Source: Alphaproteobacteria bacterium AO1-B
GTDB lineage: Bacteria > Pseudomonadota > Alphaproteobacteria > Rhizobiales > Stappiaceae
DNA: 64,000 nucleotides
Reading direction: 5' to 3'
Assembly: GCA_001890945.1 (NCBI GenBank)
Contig: MLAX01000005.1
Span: forward strand, 434,001 to 498,000
The notes under the pieces are model-generated. The model made no database searches. It saw only the letters and a program-made list of their open reading frames with translations, and was not told where the DNA came from. The position numbers and the translations under genes are program-made. Below, piece by piece: positions 35,325 through 43,745 of the stretch (positions are counted from its first letter, which is position 1; each line of letters begins with the position of its first letter).

Positions 35325-36130
35325 GCCTCAAACACCGCAACAACAGGCGCGTGGTCGGATGGTTTTTCCCAGCCGCGGGCATCACGCAGCACTTCCGTGC
35401 TTTTGATGTGGTTTGATGCCGGTTCGGACACCCAGACATGGTCCAGACGGCGGCCCTTGTTGGCTGCCGACCAGTCTTTTGCCCGGTAGCTCCACCATGT
35501 GTAGAGCTTTTCCTCCATCGGTGTGAACTGGCGCATGGCATCCAGCCAGCCGCCGGTTTCCCGAACGTTTTCGAATAGCTCTGTCTCAATTGGTGTGTGT
35601 GAGACGACCTTCAACAGTTTCTTGTGAGACCAGACATCGTGTTCATAAGGCGCGACGTTCAAGTCACCGACCAGAACGGCGGGTTTGGCGGTTTCGGCGC
35701 CTTGCAGCCACTCTTGCATCTCGCCGAGGAAATCCAGCTTGTGGCCGAACTTGTCGTTCTTGTCCCGGTCGGGTTCATCACCGCCCGCCGGCACATAGAA
35801 GTTGTGAACCCTTAAGGCAGACCCGTTGAACGGCACGTCGACAGCCACATGCCGGCTGTCGCCGACATTGCAGAAATCCCGCTTTTCAACATTACTCAAT
35901 GGCAGCTTGGAGAGCGTTGCAACTCCGTGATAGCCCTTCTGGCCATTGATCGCCATGTGCTCATAGCCGGCTGCCCGGAAGGCTTTTTCCGGAAAATTTG
36001 CGTCCGGACATTTGGTTTCCTGCAGGCAAATGACATCCGGTGCGACTTCCTCGATCAATTGTTCGACAATCGGCATGCGCAGACGCACGGAATTGATGTT
36101 CCAGGTGACGAGTTTAAGCCGGTTTGTCAT
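35321..36130 (-). CDS. xthA: Exodeoxyribonuclease III
   Basis: DNA-repair AP endonuclease / 3'-5' exonuclease of 269 residues, with family motifs TWNINSVRLR, CLQETKCPD, LVGDLNVAP and the C-terminal KPSDHAPVV. The start is ATG 36130 with AAGGA six bases upstream. An upstream extension to 36226 has no family support. The gene is convergent with, and overlaps by four bases, the class IV aminotransferase. Confidence 0.93.
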   Translation of the reverse strand: MTNRLKLVTWNINSVRLRMPIVEQLIEEVAPDVICLQETKCPDANFPEKAFRAAGYEHMAINGQKGYHGVATLSKLPLSNVEKRDFCNVGDSRHVAVDVPFNGSALRVHNFYVPAGGDEPDRDKNDKFGHKLDFLGEMQEWLQGAETAKPAVLVGDLNVAPYEHDVWSHKKLLKVVSHTPIETELFENVRETGGWLDAMRQFTPMEEKLYTWWSYRAKDWSAANKGRRLDHVWVSEPASNHIKSTEVLRDARGWEKPSDHAPVVAVFEA

Positions 36131-36479
36131 GAGGATCCTTGGGCTGATCAGCCTTGAATGAGAATTTGGATGAAGCCGCGTATCGTGCAGCGGCGGGATC
36201 GTCAACAATAGTCTCCGCCTGGTCAACCCGATACCATCATCTCTCCTGACAAAGGATATGGGCCCCTATGTCTGAAAGAACCGAGGGAACCTTGCATGGG
36301 GATACAGTTTGATGGCCCTGTTGCCGACTTTGATCCGCCGCATTTCAGCCGTAGTCAGATGATCGTGAAGGTGTCTACGTAATTTTGCTTGGAAATTCGA
36401 GTTTCGTCCACGTTCCGTTAGGAACTCCATTGCATTTTAGCGGTCGAAAAAACCTTTTCTTAACCCTGCCGAGGTTGCT
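36131..36479. other. 349-bp intergenic region between xthA and the GH25 gene
   Basis: Divergent spacer holding the promoters of xthA and the lysozyme-like gene. I find no convincing coding frame, repeat or RNA gene. The right-hand part is AT-richer than its surroundings. Confidence 0.5.
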
Positions 36480-37211
36480 GTGCTCGCAATGATCAAAACG
36501 GTTTGTTCTTTGGTCGGTTTCGCGTTTTTGAGCGCGTGTTCTGCCTATGATTTTCCAGATCCGACACCGGAGGACTTTGCGGTTCACGGGATCGATATCT
36601 CAAGATGGCAGGGGGATATTGATTGGGACCGGGTTCGCCAGTCCGGCGTTGCCTTTGCCTGGATCAAGGCTACCGAAGGTGGGGACCACGCCGATCCCCG
36701 GTTTGTCGACAACTGGATTGGGGCCCGGAAAGCCGGTGTGCGGCGCGGGGCTTATCACTTCTATTACTTCTGCCGTCCGGTCGAGGAACAGATCTCGTGG
36801 GTCAAGGAAGTTGTTCCAGTCGATCCGCAGGCTTTGCCGCTGGTTCTGGATATGGAGTGGAACGCGCACTCCAAGACCTGTACGACGCGTCCGCCTCGGG
36901 AGCGGATCCTTCCGGACATGAAGCTCTTTCTGGACGAGATGGAGCGCCACTATGGCAAGCGGCCGGTGATCTATTCTTCCGTGGACTTTCACAGGGATCG
37001 CCTTGTTGGGGCGTTCCCGGACGAACACTTCTGGCTGCGCTCAGTGGCGACCTATCCGAACAACATCTACGAACAACGGGACGACTGGGTGTTCTGGCAA
37101 TACACTGCAGAAGGCCGGATCCCGGGCATCAAGGGTGATGTCGACCGCAATGCCTTCTTCGGCACGAAGTCGCAATTCCGGGACTGGCTGAACGGCGAGC
37201 TTAAGCGCTAG
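36480..37211 (+). CDS. GH25 lysozyme-like lipoprotein
   Basis: A 243-residue glycoside hydrolase family 25 domain (N,O-diacetylmuramidase type) with a lipoprotein-style leader (FAFLSACSA). The catalytic landmarks are GIDISRWQGDIDW (first Asp), the DxE motif LDMEWN and WQYTAEG near the C terminus. GAGG five bases before GTG 36480 supports that start; ATG 36489 is possible. Probably acts on peptidoglycan from the outer or inner membrane. It heads a run of envelope genes up to about 39.7 kb. Confidence 0.88.
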   Translation: MLAMIKTVCSLVGFAFLSACSAYDFPDPTPEDFAVHGIDISRWQGDIDWDRVRQSGVAFAWIKATEGGDHADPRFVDNWIGARKAGVRRGAYHFYYFCRPVEEQISWVKEVVPVDPQALPLVLDMEWNAHSKTCTTRPPRERILPDMKLFLDEMERHYGKRPVIYSSVDFHRDRLVGAFPDEHFWLRSVATYPNNIYEQRDDWVFWQYTAEGRIPGIKGDVDRNAFFGTKSQFRDWLNGELKR

Positions 37212-37231
37212 TCTCATCCCTGTTGGCTAGA

Positions 37232-37738
37232 TCAGTTCACCTTGATCTGATGGGTGACATCCTTGCCGTTGCTGACGGTGACTTGCTTGAAGCCGATCAG
37301 TTTGCAGAAATCGAGGAAGTTCAATTCCTGCGGCTGGTCGGTGCGTGCGAAGAGCTCGGTGCCCCTGGCCATGGAGGTCAGCGACGCCAAAAGGGCGCGC
37401 ATCCGGTAGAGCGTGTCGTACTGACCGTCTCCTGTGGCGACGATGATCAGTTTTTCCAGCTCCGCGCCCTTGGCGAACAGGTGGTACCCGGGGGCATAAG
37501 CTTGCTTCGACTGCTGAGCGGCAAGCCCGATGACAAAGGCTGCTCTTGAACGCTTGTTTGCATCAAGGGCTGTTTCAACGTTTGAAATGTAGGGCTCACT
37601 TGTCTGAGGAGCTGGATAATAATAGCCCGCATGCGAATCGAAGGCACTGGACGGCAGCGTGCCCGCTGCCAAAACCGCCGCTATACATGCGCCCTGAAAT
37701 GTCCGGCGTGCGCAGGCTTTTAGAATAGAATCGATCAC
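37232..37738 (-). CDS. Conserved exported protein of unknown function
   Basis: A 168-residue protein with a signal peptide (cleavage probably after SSA) and a mature part with no recognised domain. It contains SRAAFVIGLAAQQSK and a C-terminal LDFCKLIGFKQVTVSNGKDV stretch. It is convergent with the GH25 gene, ending 20 bp from it. I cannot name a function; periplasmic location is the only supported statement. Confidence 0.6.
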   Translation of the reverse strand: MIDSILKACARRTFQGACIAAVLAAGTLPSSAFDSHAGYYYPAPQTSEPYISNVETALDANKRSRAAFVIGLAAQQSKQAYAPGYHLFAKGAELEKLIIVATGDGQYDTLYRMRALLASLTSMARGTELFARTDQPQELNFLDFCKLIGFKQVTVSNGKDVTHQIKVN

Positions 37739-37905
37739 GTTTTGAGCCCCCCTGAGGATAAGGCTCTATGAAGTCTGGTCTTCTGACCGAAATCAAGGGC
37801 GAACATGATACCGTCTGAAGGCGGAAACGCTTGAGGGTGCTATACTTTCGCCACGTTATCGGCTCACATGGTCGATGTCTGGGCAGATAAACAGGAGTTT
37901 TGAGG

Positions 37906-38307
37906 ATGTTGAACCGCTTTGCGATGGCTCTGGCTGCTGCGGTCCTGACAATAACACCGGCTCTCGCCCAGTCCGGCGGCCCGGCAATCGCCTACACCAC
38001 GGCCAATTTGAACATGCGCGCTGGGCCCGGAACCAACTATCCGGTGCTGACAACCTTGCCGCAAGGCGCCGGGGTCACCGTGTTCGGCTGTACCGCCGAC
38101 TTTCAGTGGTGTGATGCGGCCTTCACCACGGTTAAAGGTTGGGTCTCGGGGAAATATCTCAGTTATGGCGTTCAGGGCCGGTATTATGGCCAGCCGATTC
38201 CGCGGTCCGGGATCTATGTGGGTGTGCCGCGCTATCAACGGAACTATCCGGTCTATGGGCGTGGTCCGGTGAGGGTTCAGCCCCTGCCCGGCTACCGCCG
38301 TTACTGA
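37906..38307 (+). CDS. Exported SH3 (SH3_3) domain protein, paralogue 1
   Basis: A 133-residue secreted protein: signal peptide ending TPALA, then one bacterial SH3 domain (AYTTANLNMRAGPGTNYPVL, TLPQGAGVTVFGC, WCDAAF, GWVSGKYL) and a Tyr/Pro/Arg-rich tail. Bacterial SH3 domains often bind cell-wall peptides. ATG 37906 has AGGAG eight bases upstream. A close paralogue follows at 38608. A terminator-like hairpin follows this gene, so the two are probably separate units. Confidence 0.82.
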   Translation: MLNRFAMALAAAVLTITPALAQSGGPAIAYTTANLNMRAGPGTNYPVLTTLPQGAGVTVFGCTADFQWCDAAFTTVKGWVSGKYLSYGVQGRYYGQPIPRSGIYVGVPRYQRNYPVYGRGPVRVQPLPGYRRY

Positions 38308-38334
38308 CCCGACGATCGATCCGGCAAAGGAAGG

Positions 38335-38360
38335 AGCGCCCGTACTTTGGCGGGTGCTTT
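38335..38360 (+). terminator. Terminator of SH3 paralogue 1
   Basis: GCGCCCG (38336-38342) pairs with CGGGTGC (38351-38357) with one G-T wobble, followed by TTTCGTTT, about 30 bp after the stop. Confidence 0.6.
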
Positions 38361-38413
38361 CGTTTGGCAGTGGCTGCCATCCTCCCGCACCAAGCCGTTC
38401 TTTTGAGTAGTTT

Positions 38414-38440
38414 GAAACGTATATTGGAAGATATCGTTTC
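38414..38440. promoter_or_regulatory. AT-rich bulged inverted repeat between SH3 paralogues
   Basis: GAAACG-T-ATAT (38414-38424) is complementary to ATATCGTTTC (38431-38440) with one bulged base. It lies in an unusually AT-rich 90-bp stretch upstream of SH3 paralogue 2. It could be an operator or an mRNA hairpin; no function can be assigned. Confidence 0.35.
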
Positions 38441-38607
38441 ATTACTGTCTGTATTATATTTAATGATTTTATTAAGTACTTGTCGGCTCTTCAGAAAACA
38501 GCGCTGGATTTGCGACATGAACCGCAGATGAACGGGTCTGTTGCAATTGGGCCATCTTGAATCTCCACATCACTGCCGTGTCATGGGCAGTTTTTGGAGA
38601 GAAGATC

Positions 38608-39138
38608 ATGTTGAAGCAAGCAGCGTTGGCGATGATGGCCGCAGGGTTTCTTGCGCAGCCAGCCATGTCCCAGGCAAATGCATCAGTCGCCTACACCACA
38701 AGTGGGCTGAATATGCGGGTCGGACCCGGAACAAGCTATCCTGTCATAACAACCCTGCCGCAAGGCGCGGCAGTCCAAATTTCGGGATGTACTGCTGGAT
38801 ATGGCTGGTGTGATGCGAGCTACGGGAACATGTCCGGATGGGTTTCGGGAAGCTATCTGGTCTACGGAACGCGTGGCAGTTACTACCGCCAGCCTATCCC
38901 GAGTGCGGGCGTCTACATCGGCGTGCCGATTATTAACCGGAACGTGACCATCTACAATCGGCCGGTGCGCCCGCGCGCTTATGCGCCGCCGCCCCGCGGC
39001 CCGCGTGGTCCTTATTATCAGCCGAGACCGCCGCGTGCTGTTGCACCCATTCTGCCGGATCGCCCGCCGCGGGCCCAGGTCAGACCGCCCCGTCCACACC
39101 AGCCGATGCAACCGCCGCGTGGTCCCAGGCGTTCCTGA
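38608..39138 (+). CDS. Exported SH3 (SH3_3) domain protein, paralogue 2 with Pro/Arg-rich tail
   Basis: A 176-residue secreted protein: signal peptide (cleavage near AMSQA), one SH3 domain (AYTTSGLNMRVGPGTSYPVI, TLPQGAAVQISGC, WCDASY, GWVSGSYL) clearly homologous to the gene at 37906, and then a 70-residue tail made of Pro/Arg-rich repeats (PPRGPRGP, RPPRA). The tail is strongly basic and probably disordered. ATG 38608 has GGAGAGAAG upstream. The convergent CAP-domain gene ends 6 bp after its stop. Confidence 0.82.
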   Translation: MLKQAALAMMAAGFLAQPAMSQANASVAYTTSGLNMRVGPGTSYPVITTLPQGAAVQISGCTAGYGWCDASYGNMSGWVSGSYLVYGTRGSYYRQPIPSAGVYIGVPIINRNVTIYNRPVRPRAYAPPPRGPRGPYYQPRPPRAVAPILPDRPPRAQVRPPRPHQPMQPPRGPRRS

Positions 39139-39144
39139 TCAAGT

Positions 39145-39684
39145 TTATTGAGTCGGCGCCGGAGCAGCCAGGACAAGCGACCAGAACACCTTGTGCTTGG
39201 CATCGGCGGAATAGGCTGTCGCGATGCCAAGGCGGGTGGCGGAGTTTGCGAGAAGCACCTCGTTGTGTTTGGGAGACTCCCGCCATCCGGAAAAGGCTTC
39301 GGCAAAAGTGCGGTATCCGGCACTCACATTTTCAGACGCGGCGGTTTTTGGCTCCCCGATTGTGGCCATGCGGGTTTCCAATTGCAGATTGGACGCAAGC
39401 GATGCCTGAACCGTTCCGGCGGACGCCATGGCGTTGGCTTGGGTCTGCGCAATGGAGGTCAGTCGCGGGTCGGGCGTGACGGCCGGTAAACCGTTGTTGA
39501 TGCGGTATTGCGAGATCATCTGGGCGGCTGTTACCGGATCAACCTGTCCATCCGTTTTTGCCAGATCCTGATAAAACGGCGGCGTCTGCAGGCGATCGCC
39601 CATGCAGGCGGACAGCCCCAAGGCCGCAAGCCCGACAGGGATCAACATGAGTCTGGAGAGGGATCGCCGGGCTGTCGCACGCAT
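39145..39684 (-). CDS. CAP (SCP/PR1) domain lipoprotein
   Basis: A 179-residue protein with a lipoprotein signal (LIPVGLAALGLSAC) and a CAP domain: MISQYRINNGLPAV, LTSIAQTQANAMAS, SENVSAGYRTFAEAFSGWRESPKHNEVLL. Bacterial CAP proteins are envelope-located and of uncertain function. The start was placed at ATG 39684, which gives a normal lipoprotein leader; ATG 39714 is an alternative and neither has a strong ribosome-binding site. It closes the run of envelope genes that begins at 36480. Confidence 0.8.
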   Translation of the reverse strand: MRATARRSLSRLMLIPVGLAALGLSACMGDRLQTPPFYQDLAKTDGQVDPVTAAQMISQYRINNGLPAVTPDPRLTSIAQTQANAMASAGTVQASLASNLQLETRMATIGEPKTAASENVSAGYRTFAEAFSGWRESPKHNEVLLANSATRLGIATAYSADAKHKVFWSLVLAAPAPTQ

Positions 39685-39837
39685 GTTCAATAAGCGCCTG
39701 TATCTGGAGTGCATCGTGATTCGATGCAGGAACAATGTCGGCGAATAGCAGCAGAATTGGGACTGGGTCCACAAGCCATGTGAGCAATGCTGAGAGGGCT
39801 GCCCGAAAATGGCGAAAATCTGACGGTGCCGGCCAAC

Positions 39838-39866
39838 AAAAAAGCCAGCCCGAACATCGGGCTGGC
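39838..39866 (-). terminator. Rho-independent terminator of ccr
   Basis: GCCAGCCCG (39844-39852), loop AACAT, CGGGCTGGC (39858-39866). On the minus strand the hairpin is followed by six T residues, 42 bp after the ccr stop. Confidence 0.85.
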
Positions 39867-39907
39867 AGGCTGCATTAGGCTCTAAGCCTTCGGGGAGAAT
39901 GGTTGAT

Positions 39908-41203
39908 CTAGCGTTTTCCAGCTTCAATCACATCTTCAAGGGTCCGCAGGCCCGTGGTCGGCGCACAAACAAGGACGGACATGTTGCCGGGGGCGTGTTC
40001 GTTCTTCCACATCTTAGTGTGCGCTTGCGGGATCTGATCCCACGGGAACACTTCGGACATGTAAGGATCGATCCGGCGTTCAATCATGAGTTTGTTGGCG
40101 GCCGATGCCTGCTTCAGATGCGCGAAGTGCGAGCCTTGTAGGCGCTTTTGGTGCATCCACATGTAGCGGACGTCAAAGGTGCAGTTAAAGCCCGATGTGC
40201 CGGCGCAGATCACGACCATGCCGCCTTTTTTACAGACGAACGTCGAGACCGGGAACGTCGCTTCGCCCGGGTGCTCAAAGACGATATCGACGTTGTTGCC
40301 TTTTCCGGTGATGTCCCAGATTGCCTTGCCGAATTTGCGCACTTCCTTGAACCAGTCGGCATATTCCGGGGAGCCGACTTTCGGCAGCTGGCCCCAACAA
40401 TTGAAGTCCTTGCGGTTCAGGACACCCTTTGCGCCCAGATCCATGACGAAGTCACGCTTGTCTTCGTCTGAAATGACACCAATGGCGTTGGCGCCCGCCG
40501 CTGTGATCAGCTGGATCGCATAGGATCCAAGACCGCCGGATGCGCCCCAAACCAGAACGTTCTGGCCCGGCTTCAGTTCGTGCGGATGATGACCGAAGAG
40601 CATGCGGTAGGCGGTTGCGAGGGTTAGCGTGTAACAGGCGCTTTCTTCCCAAGTCTGGTGCTTCGGACGCGGCATCAGCTGCTGCGCCTGAACCCGTGTG
40701 AACTGGGAGAAAGACCCATCCGGGGTCTCGTAGCCCCAAATGCGCTGGGAATTGGAGTACATCGGGTCGCCGCCGTTGCAATCTTCGTCGTCGCCATCGT
40801 CCTGATTACAGTGGATGACGACCTCATCGCCGACTTTCCAGCGCTTGACCTTGTCACCAACGGCCCAAACGATCCCGGATGCATCTGACCCGGCGATGTG
40901 GAACGGTGCGCCGTGGCCGTCGAACGGGCTGATCGGCTCGCCAAGGCCGGCCCAAATGCCGTTGTAGTTGACACCGGCGGCCATCACGAGAACCAGAACC
41001 TCATGGCTGTCCAGTTCCCAGGTCGGCACGACCTCAAGCTTCATCGCGTCTTCCGGAGCGCCGTGACGTTCCCGGCGGATCGCCCACGCATACATGTTTT
41101 TAGGAACGTGACCGAGCGGCGGGATTTCACCGATTTCGTAGAGATCTTTCAACGGAGCGTCTCCCCGCGTTTGGTTGTCATTGGCTTGCGCTGTTGCTGT
41201 CAC
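39908..41203 (-). CDS. ccr: Crotonyl-CoA carboxylase/reductase
   Basis: Key enzyme of the ethylmalonyl-CoA pathway: NADPH-dependent reductive carboxylation of crotonyl-CoA to (2S)-ethylmalonyl-CoA using CO2. The 431-residue MDR-type protein shows the family stretches KDLYEIGEIPPLGHVPKNMY, AAGVNYNGIWAG, IHCNQDDGDDEDCNGGDPM and VWGASGGLGSYAIQL. The start is GTG 41203, with an excellent GGGAGGGG upstream; the longer frame to 41287 would bury that site. It is divergent from ecm, sharing a 285-bp control region with a perfect palindrome. Confidence 0.97.
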   Translation of the reverse strand: MTATAQANDNQTRGDAPLKDLYEIGEIPPLGHVPKNMYAWAIRRERHGAPEDAMKLEVVPTWELDSHEVLVLVMAAGVNYNGIWAGLGEPISPFDGHGAPFHIAGSDASGIVWAVGDKVKRWKVGDEVVIHCNQDDGDDEDCNGGDPMYSNSQRIWGYETPDGSFSQFTRVQAQQLMPRPKHQTWEESACYTLTLATAYRMLFGHHPHELKPGQNVLVWGASGGLGSYAIQLITAAGANAIGVISDEDKRDFVMDLGAKGVLNRKDFNCWGQLPKVGSPEYADWFKEVRKFGKAIWDITGKGNNVDIVFEHPGEATFPVSTFVCKKGGMVVICAGTSGFNCTFDVRYMWMHQKRLQGSHFAHLKQASAANKLMIERRIDPYMSEVFPWDQIPQAHTKMWKNEHAPGNMSVLVCAPTTGLRTLEDVIEAGKR

Positions 41204-41300
41204 TCTCCCCTCCCAGGGCTGTCTTTGGCGCATCTTTCTTTCGCATGTGCAAAAGGCTCTATCGGGGCAAAACCCCAATTTGCGCAACTATTGTTCAAAA

Positions 41301-41316
41301 ATAGATACGTATCTAT
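41301..41316. promoter_or_regulatory. Perfect 16-bp palindrome between ccr and ecm
   Basis: ATAGATACGTATCTAT is its own reverse complement. It lies in the divergent ccr-ecm control region, 97 bp before ccr and 172 bp before ecm, and is a good candidate operator for a dimeric regulator. In Methylobacterium the TetR-type CcrR is known to act at a palindrome upstream of ccr; whether this site is related is untested. Confidence 0.6.
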
Positions 41317-41488
41317 ACGACTATTGCTTAACTTGCGTTTTTTGGCCAGTCGTATTTTGCATTGCAAGAGAAGGGTTTCGCGCGCGCGCAAACTCCGGCA
41401 CACTGTTGGTCTTGGGAGATAGACCGGTAAATCGGGTGCTACAGGGAAAAGAAGACTGGCAAAATAAGGCCTTAGGAGGAGAAGCGGC

Positions 41489-43486
41489 ATGAGCGCAGCA
41501 GGCGATGGCAAGGTAGAGCGGGACCGTCCTTGGATCTTCCGCACCTATGCGGGGCATTCCACAGCCGCCGAATCCAACAAGTTGTACCGAGGGAATTTGG
41601 CCAAGGGGCAGACCGGACTGTCCGTGGCTTTCGATTTGCCCACACAAACCGGTTATGATCCGGATGATCTTTTGGCGCGCGGTGAAGTGGGAAAGGTCGG
41701 TGTGCCGGTTGCCCATCTCGGCGATATGCGGACACTCTTTCACGAGATCCCGCTGGAGCGCATGAACACGTCCATGACGATCAACGCGACCGCGCCGTGG
41801 CTTTTGTCTCTTTATATAGCAGCTGCGGATGAGCAAGGCGCAGACCGCAAGCTGCTCTCCGGCACAACACAGAACGACATCATCAAGGAATACCTTTCCC
41901 GCGGCACTTATGTGTTCCCGCCGGCACCGTCGCTCAGTCTGACGACGGATGTCATTTCGTGGACCTATTCCAACATGCCGAAGTGGAACCCGATGAATGT
42001 CTGCTCCTACCATTTGCAGGAAGCAGGCGCGACGCCGGTCCAGGAATTGTCCTTCGCGCTGGCGACGGCTGTTGCGATTCTCGACAGCATGAAGGCAAGC
42101 GGAGCGATTCCGGAGGAAGATTTCCCGAAGGCGGTTGGCCGGATCTCCTTCTTCGTGAATGCAGGCATGCGTTTCGTCACTGAAATGTGCAAGATGCGCG
42201 CTTTCACAGAGCTTTGGGACGAGATTTGCCGCGAGCGCTACGGTGTTGAAGACGAGCGCTACCGCCGTTTCCGGTATGGTGTTCAGGTCAACTCGCTCGG
42301 CCTGACAGAGCCGCAGCCGGAAAACAACGTCTATCGCATTCTTGTTGAAATGCTGGCTGTCGTTCTGTCCAAAAACGCAAGGGCTCGCGCTGTCCAGCTT
42401 CCGGCCTGGAACGAGGCGCTGGGCCTACCGCGTCCGTTCGACCAGCAATGGTCGCTCAGAATGCAGCAGATCCTCGCCTACGAGACCGACCTTCTGGAGT
42501 ATGCGGACATCTTCGATGGGTCTGCGGAAATCACCCGCAAGGTGGAAGAGTTGAAAGACGAAGCTCGTGAGGAACTCGCGCGTATTGATGCAATGGGTGG
42601 GGCGGTTGCGGCTGTTGAGTCCAGCTACATGAAGCGCAAACTGGTGGAAGCCAATTCAGCGCGCCTTGCCGGGATCGAAAGCGGTGATCAGGTTGTGGTC
42701 GGCGTTAACAAATGGACCGAGACCGAGCCGTCCCCGCTTGCCGCAGGCGAAGACGGCGGCATTCTGACAGTGCCCGAGCATGTCGAGGGCGAGGCCATCG
42801 AGAAGGTCAAAGCCTGGCGCGAGGCACGGGATAAGGCGGCTGTTGATGCGGCCATTTCCGAACTGCGCGCAGCGGCCCAGGAAGGGCGGAACATCATGGA
42901 ACCGTCCATTGCTGCGGCAAAAGCCGGTGTGACGACCGGGGAATGGGGCCGCACCTTACGTGAAGTCTTCGGTGAGTACCGGGCTCCAACGGGTGTCGGT
43001 CAATCCGTCAGCGACGATGCAGGTGATCTTGCCGCCGTGCGCGCGGATGTGGAAGCTGCATCAGAAAAACTCGGCCGGCGTCTCAAGTTCCTTGTTGGAA
43101 AGCCTGGGCTGGACGGACATTCCAACGGCGCGGAACAGATTGCCGTGCGGGCGCGAGATTGCGGCATGGAGGTCGTTTACGAGGGCATTCGCCTGACCCC
43201 GGCCCAGATCGTCAATGCTGCGGTCGAAGAAGACGTGCACGTCATTGGCCTGTCCATTCTTTCAGGATCCCATTTGGCGCTGGTGCGCGATATCATGGAT
43301 CTCCTGAGAAGTTCGGGCGCGGATGACATTCCGGTTGTCGTTGGCGGCATTATCCCGGATGAAGATGCAGCGCAGCTGAAAGCCATGGGAATTGCTGCGG
43401 TCTATACGCCCAAGGACTTCCAGCTGACGGATATCATGGCTGATGTCGTCAAGATCGTTGGCGGTGCCGCTGAAAAGGCTGCTTGA
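41489..43486 (+). CDS. ecm: Ethylmalonyl-CoA mutase
   Basis: Adenosylcobalamin-dependent mutase converting (2R)-ethylmalonyl-CoA to (2S)-methylsuccinyl-CoA. At 665 residues it is a single-chain enzyme of the Ecm/MeaA size, with the N-terminal signature RTYAGHSTAAESNKLYRGN, a TIM-barrel catalytic part, and a C-terminal B12-binding domain with KPGLDGHSNGAEQ (DxHxxG). AGGAGGAG precedes the ATG. Methylmalonyl-CoA mutase is less likely given the length and the ccr neighbour. A strong terminator follows. Confidence 0.95.
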   Translation: MSAAGDGKVERDRPWIFRTYAGHSTAAESNKLYRGNLAKGQTGLSVAFDLPTQTGYDPDDLLARGEVGKVGVPVAHLGDMRTLFHEIPLERMNTSMTINATAPWLLSLYIAAADEQGADRKLLSGTTQNDIIKEYLSRGTYVFPPAPSLSLTTDVISWTYSNMPKWNPMNVCSYHLQEAGATPVQELSFALATAVAILDSMKASGAIPEEDFPKAVGRISFFVNAGMRFVTEMCKMRAFTELWDEICRERYGVEDERYRRFRYGVQVNSLGLTEPQPENNVYRILVEMLAVVLSKNARARAVQLPAWNEALGLPRPFDQQWSLRMQQILAYETDLLEYADIFDGSAEITRKVEELKDEAREELARIDAMGGAVAAVESSYMKRKLVEANSARLAGIESGDQVVVGVNKWTETEPSPLAAGEDGGILTVPEHVEGEAIEKVKAWREARDKAAVDAAISELRAAAQEGRNIMEPSIAAAKAGVTTGEWGRTLREVFGEYRAPTGVGQSVSDDAGDLAAVRADVEAASEKLGRRLKFLVGKPGLDGHSNGAEQIAVRARDCGMEVVYEGIRLTPAQIVNAAVEEDVHVIGLSILSGSHLALVRDIMDLLRSSGADDIPVVVGGIIPDEDAAQLKAMGIAAVYTPKDFQLTDIMADVVKIVGGAAEKAA

Positions 43487-43497
43487 TCTGCAAAACT

Positions 43498-43531
43498 TGC
43501 CCCGGCGCCTTGCTTGCCGGGGCAGTTTTTT
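43498..43531 (+). terminator. Rho-independent terminator of ecm
   Basis: TGCCCCGGC (43498-43506), 9-nt loop, GCCGGGGCA (43516-43524), then GTTTTTT. Confidence 0.9.
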
Positions 43532-43745
43532 GGTTTCGGCGCCATAGGTCAATGCGTCCAAATATTGAAGCCGTGACCTTCCAGTTGTGTGTGTTCTGTT
43601 TTCTAGTATCTGCTGTAATTTATTTACCTGTTAACCAGTCAAAATTCTAAACTACAGTCTCTCGGTCGAGCTATTTCCGGGTTTCAATAAGATTTAACTC
43701 TATCCGTGAACAATCGTCGCGTCATTTTTCTGATGGAAGAGTGCA

